A stretch of 9,749 nucleotides of DNA from JBCCYM01 sp039190005. GTDB lineage: Bacteria > Pseudomonadota > Gammaproteobacteria > UBA12402. A program made the position numbers and the translations under genes. Position 1 is the stretch's first letter, and each line of letters opens with the position of its first letter. The DNA lies in contig JBCCYM010000067.1 of the NCBI GenBank assembly GCA_039190005.1, forward strand, positions 1 through 9,749, in the 5' to 3' direction. A model generated the notes under the pieces. The model ran no database searches. It was given only the letters and a program-made list of their open reading frames with translations, and was not told the DNA's origin. Shown one piece after another: positions 1 to 5,853 of this stretch.

Positions 1-217
1 GATTTTGACTTGGTTTTGATCGTTTCTTTAGTATTATGTTTAGTCGCTAACAAAGAGAACGTTTGCTTTGTTTTAAACGAACGAAAATTTGAGACACTGA
101 ATTCAACAAGCATTTTTTCTACCTTTATAAAAAGAAAAATAAACAATTTTTATCATTATAAGGCTTTAAAAAGAAAATCATACCCCTATAAGCATATTTT
201 TACCGAAATATTATCAA

Positions 218-1060
218 CTAGGGCGAGACAATGATCACAATACCGGAAATTAAAACATACACATAGAAAATCCTTTTTACCCATACAGTAGAAAACATCT
301 TAATAAGTTTTTTGCCTATTCTTATCCCAGGAACAGCGGCAATCGCAATGGCAATCACTGGTGGCAAATAAATATAACCAAGATGCCAATTACTTTTGAT
401 CGGCAGATGTTGTCCATGTAGGGTATAAACTGTAGAACCAACCAAAGCATTTAACAGGCCGAGAAACATACTGGTACTAATCGCTTTTCGATGTGGCAGA
501 CATTTTGTTAAGCGTGGTATCAACCATATCCCCACTGCCGTACCACTGGTACTGCTCAATATTGACGAAACCAGCATCGCCAGAGAATTTTTTACCATGA
601 GAAAGCATGTCATCGCCGGAAAATCATTTATCTCATTTATCTGGGTTTTAAAACTGATTAAAAAGAAATTGTATACAGACAATAAAATTAACAGCATACC
701 TATTACCAGATGAAGTAAAGTAACCGATAACATCACCGTGATATGCGGACCAACAATCGAACCAATCAGCATGAATGGCAACAGTATTACAAAATAACGA
801 TAATCAGGATGAAATCCCATGCGTATAAACGTTATCAACGACATTAACGCCAAAACAGCCATCACCGCGATAGTTGTGCTAATTGCCATTTTCAAGGCAA
901 TATTCGCGGGAAAAATGTAATAGAAAATCATACTCAAAAAAGGCAATGTGATCAGACTGATGCCACCGCCAATCAACACCACAATCATACTGCCGAAAAA
1001 TCCGATCACTAAATAGAGGATAATAAGGCATATTGGATGCTGTAATAAAAAACCTAACAT
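218..1060 (-). CDS. TauE/SafE family (DUF81) membrane permease
   Basis: This 280-residue protein is almost entirely hydrophobic, with about eight membrane segments (roughly 8-28, 32-50, 59-78, 88-105, 107-135, 152-175, 189-212, 228-246 and 261-279, the exact count being uncertain). It carries the glycine-rich GGGISLITLPFL motif (31-42) near the N terminus. The two halves echo each other: AISTTIAVMA (59-68) resembles AISTSMFLGL (193-202), as expected for the duplicated TauE/SafE fold. A conserved PGIRIGKKL (244-252) follows the seventh segment. Members export or import small anions such as sulfite, sulfoacetate or other organosulfur compounds; the substrate cannot be read from sequence. The ATG at 1060 is preceded by AGGG (1068-1071) seven bases upstream, and the stop is TAG. 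The gene is divergent from the moxR operon and has no operon partner in the window. The family call is firm, the substrate unknown. Confidence 0.9.
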   Translation of the reverse strand: MLGFLLQHPICLIILYLVIGFFGSMIVVLIGGGISLITLPFLSMIFYYIFPANIALKMAISTTIAVMAVLALMSLITFIRMGFHPDYRYFVILLPFMLIGSIVGPHITVMLSVTLLHLVIGMLLILLSVYNFFLISFKTQINEINDFPAMTCFLMVKNSLAMLVSSILSSTSGTAVGIWLIPRLTKCLPHRKAISTSMFLGLLNALVGSTVYTLHGQHLPIKSNWHLGYIYLPPVIAIAIAAVPGIRIGKKLIKMFSTVWVKRIFYVYVLISGIVIIVSP

Positions 1061-1096
1061 AGCTTTACCCTAAATAATCCCGAATAGTTTGCAATG

Positions 1097-1125
1097 CTTG
1101 TAGCATAACACATGGACTATGACAA
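1097..1125 (-). promoter_or_regulatory. Candidate sigma-70 promoter for the TauE/SafE gene
   Basis: Read on the minus strand, TTGTCA (1120-1125, five of six matches to TTGACA) is followed after exactly 17 bases by TACAAG (1097-1102), with a TG one base before the -10 box as in extended -10 promoters. Transcription would begin near 1090 and leave a leader of about 30 bases before the ATG at 1060. The -10 match is only four of six, so this is a reasonable prediction rather than a certain one. Confidence 0.42.
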
Positions 1126-1227
1126 ATAAAATAATTACAAAAAGTTACACAAAATTAAGCCGAAGCACTTGATAAACAAGCATTTTTTTAATTAAATTTA
1201 TTCATTTGTCATTCCGGCACGAGAGGC

Positions 1228-1246
1228 CCCTGAGCTTGTCGAAGGG
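1228..1246 (+). repeat. TCGACAAGCTC-type repeat unit, copy 1
   Basis: A complete 19-base unit, CCCTGAGCTTGTCGAAGGG. Its ends CCCT and AGGG can pair. The core 1230-1244 is the exact reverse complement of 1288-1302. Confidence 0.85.
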
Positions 1247-1250
1247 CAGT

Positions 1251-1267
1251 CCCTGAGCCTGTCGAAG
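1251..1267 (+). repeat. TCGACAAGCTC-type repeat unit, copy 2
   Basis: CCCTGAGCCTGTCGAAG, the CCTG variant of the unit, lacking the final GG. It lies four bases after copy 1 in the same direction. Confidence 0.85.
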
Positions 1268-1285
1268 AATCGAACGGTGTTGTTT

Positions 1286-1304
1286 GGCTTCGACAAGCTC
1301 AGCC
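1286..1304 (-). repeat. TCGACAAGCTC-type repeat unit, inverted copy with GGCT/AGCC ends
   Basis: GGCTTCGACAAGCTCAGCC, the only unit of this cluster on the minus strand. The outer CCCT/AGGG pair of the other copies is replaced here by GGCT/AGCC, which keeps the ends complementary. It belongs to a 41-base segment (1276-1316) that recurs inverted at 9604-9644. Confidence 0.85.
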
Positions 1305-1324
1305 ATCTTACATATGGGGGTGGT

Positions 1325-1343
1325 CCCTGAGCCTGTCGAAGGG
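1325..1343 (+). repeat. TCGACAAGCTC-type repeat unit, copy 4
   Basis: A complete CCCTGAGCCTGTCGAAGGG unit, followed directly by a partial TCGAAGGG (1344-1351) that leads into the GCGGGAATCC module. Confidence 0.85.
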
Positions 1344-1349
1344 TCGAAG

Positions 1350-1417
1350 GGCGGGAATCCAAGAGAAAAATGTATATGCCTGTGGTGTATTCGCTGGATT
1401 CCCGCCTACGCGGGAAT
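1350..1417. repeat. ATTCCCGC palindromic repeat module
   Basis: GGCGGGAATCCA (1350-1361) and TGGATTCCCGCC (1395-1406) are perfect 12-base inverted repeats separated by 33 bases. The right arm can alternatively fold on itself: ATTCCCGC (1398-1405) pairs with GCGGGAAT (1410-1417) across a four-base loop. The two folds exclude each other. There is no T-run on either side, so it does not look like an intrinsic terminator. Confidence 0.8.
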
Positions 1418-1435
1418 GACAGAGAGAATACGAGA

Positions 1436-1477
1436 ATGATGGAAAAAACAACAGAACAATGGGAAAAATCACTATGA
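1436..1477 (+). CDS. Possible 13-codon leader ORF overlapping the moxR start
   Basis: A very short frame beginning ATGATG and ending in a TGA that overlaps the preferred moxR ATG (1474) in an ATGA arrangement. The peptide would be MMEKTTEQWEKSL. A weak purine-rich ribosome site (GAGAG, 1422-1426) lies nine bases upstream. The overlap pattern matches the coupling seen between the true genes of this operon, but a frame this short arises easily by chance and the peptide has no recognisable feature. Confidence 0.2.
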   Translation: MMEKTTEQWEKSL

Positions 1478-2439
1478 GTGTCAATGAAAAATTTTCACAG
1501 CTATTAGCATTTATTAATCGCAATATTATCGGTCAAGAAGCGTTGACCGAGCGTCTGGTAATCACACTGGTTTCAGGCGGTCATTTACTGGTTGAAGGCG
1601 CGCCTGGTTTGGCGAAAACAACAGCGATTAAAGTATTAGCGACTTGCATCGAATGTGATTATCATCGCATTCAATTCACACCTGATTTATTGCCGGCGGA
1701 TTTAACCGGCACGGATATTTACCGTCCTCAAGATGGCAGTTTCCATTTTGAAAAAGGGCCAATGTTCCATAATATCTTACTTGCCGACGAAGTGAATCGT
1801 TCGCCAGCCAAAGTACAATCGGCTTTACTGGAAGCTATGGCGGAAAATCAAGTCACTATTGGTCGTAAAACCTATCCCTTACCAGAACTGTTTATGGTCA
1901 TGGCGACACAAAACCCCATTGAACAAGAAGGCACCTATGATTTACCGGAAGCGCAGCTTGATCGCTTTCTGATGTATGTCAAAATCCACTACCCTCGCCG
2001 TGACGCTGAACATCAAATTCTGGCACTGAATCGTAAAAATCCATTCCTCAATGTGCAACAGCCTGATACTGACATTGTTTTAAAACAATCCGATATTTTT
2101 ACCGCGCGTCAACAAAGCCTGGCATTGCATATGAGCAAAGAACTGGAAGAATACATTGTCCAGTTAATTCTGGCAACACGCGATATCGACACGTATGACA
2201 AACAATTAAAAAAATACATCCGCTATGGCGCCAGTCCTCGTGGCACCATCGCGCTGGATCGTTGTGCCAGAGCCCATGCTTGGCTGGCTAATCGTGATTT
2301 TGTCAGTCCCAGTGATATTCATGCCATTATTCATGATGTGTTACGTCATCGCATTCTCTTCACCTTTGAAGCGGAAGCTGAAGGTATGACCACCGATAAC
2401 ATTATCGACCAACTACTCGATCACGTTCCCGTACCCTAA
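1474..2439 (+). CDS. moxR: MoxR family AAA+ ATPase
   Basis: This is a complete cytoplasmic AAA+ ATPase of the MoxR family. Counting from an upstream in-frame ATG at 1459 (326 residues), it has Walker A GAPGLAKT (47-54), Walker B with LLADEVNR (107-114), sensor 1 ATQNP (149-153) and the GASPRG sensor 2 segment (257-262). I prefer the ATG at 1474 (321 residues): it has GGGA nine bases upstream, and the protein then begins MSVNEKF as in relatives, whereas the ATG at 1459 has no ribosome site at useful distance. MoxR ATPases are thought to act as chaperones that use ATP to activate or assemble partners containing VWA domains. Here it leads an operon with DUF58, BatA, BatB and BatD, its usual partners. 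The promoter was not identified; the upstream region is repeat mosaic. The family call is very secure. Confidence 0.95.
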   Translation: MSVNEKFSQLLAFINRNIIGQEALTERLVITLVSGGHLLVEGAPGLAKTTAIKVLATCIECDYHRIQFTPDLLPADLTGTDIYRPQDGSFHFEKGPMFHNILLADEVNRSPAKVQSALLEAMAENQVTIGRKTYPLPELFMVMATQNPIEQEGTYDLPEAQLDRFLMYVKIHYPRRDAEHQILALNRKNPFLNVQQPDTDIVLKQSDIFTARQQSLALHMSKELEEYIVQLILATRDIDTYDKQLKKYIRYGASPRGTIALDRCARAHAWLANRDFVSPSDIHAIIHDVLRHRILFTFEAEAEGMTTDNIIDQLLDHVPVP

Positions 2440-2446
2440 TAAAGCA

Positions 2447-3376
2447 ATGACGGCAGCTGAGCAAACATCCGGTGTTATCACTACGTTAGATGAATTACTT
2501 CATCTACGTTTTCTCGCGCGACGGGTGACGCTTTTTTCGCGTCGTCGGGTGCATAGCCATCAACTAGGACCGAGATTATCACATTTTCGTGGTCGTGGTA
2601 TGGAATTTGAAGAAGTACGCCCTTATCAACCTGGTGACGATATTCGTCTGATTAACTGGCAAATGACAGCACGCATGGGACGACCTTTTACTAAAGTGTA
2701 TCAGGAAGAACGTGAATTACCGGTACATTTACTGGTTGATCAATCCTCAAGCATGTATTTTGGCACCCGTGTCGCTTTTAAATCAGTCATTGCCGCGCGT
2801 ATTGCCGCTTTGCTTGGATGGTCGGCATTGCAGCATGGTGACCAGGTCGGTGGTATTGTGTTTAATGATTATCAGTATGAAACTATTCAACCTAAACGCC
2901 AGCGTAAAACATTTTTAAAATTACTGTCAACCATTAGTCATTACAGCCAACAGCAAGCACAACAGCAGCAGGCAGCGCAACAGAATAATTTATTTTCAGG
3001 GATACAACGACTATCACAACAAAAAACACATGGCACACTGATTATTCTCATTTCTGATTTCATCAACTGTCATGATGAAACACTCCAGCATATCAGCCAA
3101 CTTGCCAGCAAAAATAGGATAATGATGTATTTTGTTTATGACTATCTTGAATACCACGTCCCTGATCCAAACATCTATTATATCAGCAACGGCACAGAAC
3201 AAGCGACAGTCAACACACAAGATCAAACGCAGGCAAATTTATATAAAGCCTGTTTTCAACAGCGCTTTGATCGCATAAAAAAACACTGTAAAAAATATAA
3301 TATTGGCTTTACCGCTGTATCCAGTGAAGATAATTTGGTACAAAAACTGAGCAGAGGTGGCAGTGATCATGGATAA
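2447..3376 (+). CDS. DUF58 domain protein (MoxR-associated, VWA-like fold)
   Basis: This 309-residue protein follows moxR by seven bases. It contains the DUF58 signature around 48-78: GRGMEFEEVRPYQPGDDIRLINW, which is longer than usual to quote but recognisable by EFEEVR (53-58) and PGDD (62-65). The last part reads INW where relatives normally have IDW. After it comes a VWA-like metal site, D98-x-S100-x-S102 in LVDQSSSMYFG, and a later SDF (183-185). No membrane segment is evident, so it is probably cytoplasmic. A glutamine-rich stretch (148-160) interrupts the second half. Its function is unknown, but DUF58 proteins nearly always accompany MoxR and are taken as its partner or client. There is no clear ribosome site before the ATG, so translation may depend on coupling from moxR. 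Confidence 0.92.
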   Translation: MTAAEQTSGVITTLDELLHLRFLARRVTLFSRRRVHSHQLGPRLSHFRGRGMEFEEVRPYQPGDDIRLINWQMTARMGRPFTKVYQEERELPVHLLVDQSSSMYFGTRVAFKSVIAARIAALLGWSALQHGDQVGGIVFNDYQYETIQPKRQRKTFLKLLSTISHYSQQQAQQQQAAQQNNLFSGIQRLSQQKTHGTLIILISDFINCHDETLQHISQLASKNRIMMYFVYDYLEYHVPDPNIYYISNGTEQATVNTQDQTQANLYKACFQQRFDRIKKHCKKYNIGFTAVSSEDNLVQKLSRGGSDHG

Positions 3377-3839
3377 TAATACCCTGCTTCAACAATTACA
3401 TGACATTCACCAACCACCAGCAATCTCCTGGTGGCCGCTGGCTTGGGGTTGGTACTTGTGCTTAGTGCCCATCATTCTACTGGCTATCCTATTCGCGTTT
3501 TGGCTGCGCCACCGTCTAAAAAAAGGTCGCCTAAGACAGGAAGCCTTAAACAAACTACAACAGTTAAAACAGCACTATCAACAAAGCAAATCATCAGCAA
3601 GCATTGCCCAACTGAATAAATTATTAAAACAAATCGCCCTGCATCGCTGGCCGAATGAACCGATCGCGACACGTTATGATCAACAATGGCTGCTGTTTTT
3701 AGATCGCAGCGGCAAGACTAAGGCATTTAGTGAGGGCCTTGGTCAGGCGTTAATTACTGCCGCTTATCAAGCTGAATCCACTGAAGATTACAGCGCGCTT
3801 TTTGATCTAGCGGCACAATGGATCAGGAGGCAATTCTAA
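3369..3839 (+). CDS. DUF4381 domain membrane protein
   Basis: A small protein of 156 residues from the ATG at 3369; a GTG at 3357 in frame would add four residues. I prefer 3369, which has AGAGG (3353-3357) upstream and gives an 8-base overlap with the DUF58 gene. The N terminus has the family motif IHQPPAISWWP, directly followed by one membrane segment (about residues 24-45 from this start) and a basic stretch (RHRLKKGRLR). The remaining hundred residues are helical and presumably cytoplasmic. DUF4381 proteins are found between DUF58 and BatA genes in gammaproteobacterial MoxR/Bat operons, which is the position here. No biochemical role is established; an adaptor that holds MoxR or DUF58 at the membrane is only a guess. 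Confidence 0.85.
   Translation: MDNNTLLQQLHDIHQPPAISWWPLAWGWYLCLVPIILLAILFAFWLRHRLKKGRLRQEALNKLQQLKQHYQQSKSSASIAQLNKLLKQIALHRWPNEPIATRYDQQWLLFLDRSGKTKAFSEGLGQALITAAYQAESTEDYSALFDLAAQWIRRQF
3825..3830 (+). promoter_or_regulatory. Strong ribosome binding site of batA
   Basis: AGGAGG lies eight bases before the ATG at 3839, the best Shine-Dalgarno match in the operon. It sits inside the end of the DUF4381 gene and decides the batA start over an in-frame ATG at 3818. Confidence 0.75.
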
Positions 3840-4852
3840 TGCAGATTGCTTATCCGTGGTTGTTTATTTTATTACCGTTGCCTTTGCTGATCTATTGGCT
3901 CTTACCAAAAGCGCGACCACAACATCAAGCAGCGCTGAAAGTTCCTTTTTTTGTTCAGCTTAAACAACTGCTAGCCAGCAATAACGCGCAAGGTCATTTA
4001 TACCAATCCAATAATAAACGGCGTTATTTACTCTATCTTATCTGGTTATTATTAATCATTGCCGGTGCTAATCCACAATGGTTAGGCAAACCGGTAGAAT
4101 TACCACGCAGTGGTCGCGATATTCTCATGGCCATTGATTTATCCGGCAGTATGCAAACACCGGATATGAGTTTAGACGGTAAACAAAAAAGTCGGCTGGC
4201 AATTGTCAAACAGGTGGGCAGCAAATTTATTGCCGAACGAAAAGGTGATCGACTGGGTCTGGTATTATTTGGCTCACGCGCTTATTTACAAACGCCTTTA
4301 ACTTTTGATCACAAAACCGTTGATGAAATGCTGCAAGATGCCAGTATTGGACTTGCCGGTATGCAAACAGCCATCGGTGACGCGATTGGTTTATCCATTA
4401 AACGCCTGATGAATTATCCCAAAGATTCACGCGCTTTAATTTTAATGACTGATGGCGGTAATAATGCCGGTGTGACCGATCCGATAGAAGCCGCCAAAGT
4501 TGCCGCGGAGGAAGGCATCAAAATATATACCATTGGTTTAGGCGCGAAACGCATGGTTGTGCGCGGACCATTTGGCGGCAGCAGAGTGATTAATCCATCC
4601 AGTGACTTAGATATCAATTTATTACGCAACATCGCTCAAATCACTCACGGTCAATTCTTCCGTGCCGATGAGGGCGATAGCTTGCAAAAAGTGTATGAGC
4701 AGATCAATAAACTCGAACCGGTCAAAGGTGAAAACGCGACACTACGTCCGATCACCTCGCTCTATCCCTATCCATTAGCACTGGCATTATTATTAGCCTT
4801 GTTACTGGCACTTTCATTTATTTACCGTTATCGACGCGGGAGATTAAAATGA
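3839..4852 (+). CDS. batA: BatA, VWA domain membrane protein
   Basis: From the ATG at 3839 (chosen for the AGGAGG at 3825-3830; start and upstream TAA share one base) the protein has 337 residues. Two membrane segments (about 5-22 and 63-79) precede a von Willebrand A domain (about 93-285), and a third lies near the C terminus (about 313-332). The metal-ion-dependent adhesion site looks complete: D100-L-S-G-S104, a threonine near 177 in MQTAIGDAI, and T204-D205-G in LMTDGG. The segment SDLDINLLRNIAQITHGQFFRA is typical of BatA. The VWA domain is expected in the periplasm between the second and third membrane segments, where it would bind a partner through its metal. The gene overlaps batB by four bases (ATGA). 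The Bat name comes from Bacteroides aerotolerance; the precise role remains unclear. Identification is secure. Confidence 0.93.
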   Translation: MQIAYPWLFILLPLPLLIYWLLPKARPQHQAALKVPFFVQLKQLLASNNAQGHLYQSNNKRRYLLYLIWLLLIIAGANPQWLGKPVELPRSGRDILMAIDLSGSMQTPDMSLDGKQKSRLAIVKQVGSKFIAERKGDRLGLVLFGSRAYLQTPLTFDHKTVDEMLQDASIGLAGMQTAIGDAIGLSIKRLMNYPKDSRALILMTDGGNNAGVTDPIEAAKVAAEEGIKIYTIGLGAKRMVVRGPFGGSRVINPSSDLDINLLRNIAQITHGQFFRADEGDSLQKVYEQINKLEPVKGENATLRPITSLYPYPLALALLLALLLALSFIYRYRRGRLK

Positions 4853-5853
4853 GCGATTTTCATTTTCTCCGTCCCTGGTATTTAGTATTGCTATTGGTGT
4901 TAGTACCGATATTAATTATGCTATGGCGCAGTCGTCTTGGCCAAAATAACTGGCAACACCAATGTGATCCGCATTTATTGCCACACTTGCTTAGCGGTAA
5001 AAACAGTCGGCGCAAACCTTGGGGCTATGGCTTGATAACACTCGCAGCTTTACTCACCGTATTGGCCCTTGCCGGTCCCACCTGGTCCTATCAAGAACAA
5101 CCGGTTTATTTTCATTCAAACGCGCGGGTGATTGTGCTGGATGTCAGCGCGTCAATGAACGCGCAAGATGTTAAACCATCGCGTTTAGAACGTGCCAAAT
5201 ATAAAATACTCGATTTATTAAACGAGATTAAAGAAGGACAAACAGGCATGTTAGTATTTTCGCGACAGCCTTTTGTGGTATCACCACTTACTGAAGACAG
5301 TCACACCATTGCCAGTATGGTACCGGTGTTGGACAGCAGCATTGTACCGGTACAAGGTCGCGATATTGCCACCGCCATAGACAAAGCGGCGCAATTACTT
5401 CAGCAAGATGGCGCCAACAGTGGCAATATTATTGTCATCACTGACGGTAGCGCCAGTAATAATGCTATTGAAGCGGCGAAAAAAGCCTATCATGAAGGCT
5501 ATAAAACCTCAGTGCTTGGTATAGGCAGTACAACAGGCGCGCCCATCCCATTAGCAAAAGGCGGATTTATGCACGACGCGCGAGGTGATATTATGATCAG
5601 CAAACTCAATACCGGCTCCCTGGAAAACTTAGCCAATGCCGGTGATGGCAACTATATCGCTTTCACCAATAATAACAGTGATATTAATAGCCTACTTAAA
5701 GCCACTGACGCAAGACACTTAGATAATACCCTGAAAGAATCTTCTGAATATAAAAAATTATGGCAAGATCAAGGACACTGGTTAGTATGGTTACTTATTT
5801 GTATTGCCCTACTCGCCTTTCGTCGTGGCTGGTTGGAGAACTTAACATCATGA
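4849..5853 (+). CDS. batB: BatB, VWA domain membrane protein (without TPR fusion)
   Basis: The 334-residue product has the same plan as BatA: membrane segments at about 10-26 and 61-76, a VWA domain (about 93-285), and a final segment (310-325) ending in FRRGWL, a usual BatB ending. The metal site has D98-V-S-A-S102 and T198-D199-G200. Where BatA has the threonine of the third MIDAS loop, BatB reads VQGRDIATAID, so an arginine (171) may occupy that position; the alignment by eye is not certain. In many gammaproteobacteria BatB is fused to a C-terminal TPR and Q-rich part; here it ends after the last membrane segment and that part is a separate gene. The start overlaps the batA stop (ATGA) and has GGGAG upstream. 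Its likely role is as the second metal-binding VWA subunit of the Bat complex. Confidence 0.92.
   Translation: MSDFHFLRPWYLVLLLVLVPILIMLWRSRLGQNNWQHQCDPHLLPHLLSGKNSRRKPWGYGLITLAALLTVLALAGPTWSYQEQPVYFHSNARVIVLDVSASMNAQDVKPSRLERAKYKILDLLNEIKEGQTGMLVFSRQPFVVSPLTEDSHTIASMVPVLDSSIVPVQGRDIATAIDKAAQLLQQDGANSGNIIVITDGSASNNAIEAAKKAYHEGYKTSVLGIGSTTGAPIPLAKGGFMHDARGDIMISKLNTGSLENLANAGDGNYIAFTNNNSDINSLLKATDARHLDNTLKESSEYKKLWQDQGHWLVWLLICIALLAFRRGWLENLTS

Larger units (their letters stand above)
1209..1420. repeat. Mosaic intergenic repeat region bounded by GTCATTCC / GGAATGAC
   Basis: Most of the 1061-1473 intergenic space is made of short repeats. The block starts with GTCATTCCGGCAC (1209-1221) and ends with GCGGGAATGAC (1410-1420), an imperfect terminal inverted repeat. 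Inside are three copies of CCCTGAGCYTGTCGAAG on the plus strand (1228-1246, 1251-1267, 1325-1343), one copy in the opposite direction (1286-1304), and an ATTCCCGC palindrome module (1350-1417). Both unit types resemble small palindromic repeats dispersed in many proteobacterial genomes. No reading frame or transposase is present. The remaining unique sequence is the permease promoter side (1061-1208) and the 53 bases before moxR. Confidence 0.8.

Noticed and set aside
49..72. AACAAAG / CTTTGTT 7-base inverted repeat as a terminator
   Set aside because: The stem is short and AT-rich, and only a four-base T-run follows on the plus strand, where no gene is known. On the minus strand, downstream of the permease gene, there is no T-run.
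1..234. Open plus-strand frame of about 74 residues, open to the left window edge
   Set aside because: It is AT-rich, starts only with TTG, has no ribosome site or recognisable motif, and runs into the end of the permease gene. It could in principle be the tail of a gene from the left, but nothing supports that.
1209..1420. CRISPR array
   Set aside because: The units are palindromic, in both orientations, unevenly spaced and mixed with another repeat type; there are no constant spacers and no cas genes.
1308..1523. Minus-strand open frame across the repeat region
   Set aside because: Its translation (SRVGGNPA..., DRLRD) is the well-known spurious translation of ATTCCCGC and TCGAAG repeats, and it overlaps the start of moxR.
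3818..3838. Earlier in-frame ATG for batA
   Set aside because: The AGGAGG at 3825-3830 is ideally spaced for the ATG at 3839, and the protein from there begins with the expected N-terminal membrane segment.
5760..5849. Earlier in-frame start for batC
   Set aside because: It would add 30 residues overlapping batB and bury the clear signal peptide that begins at 5850.
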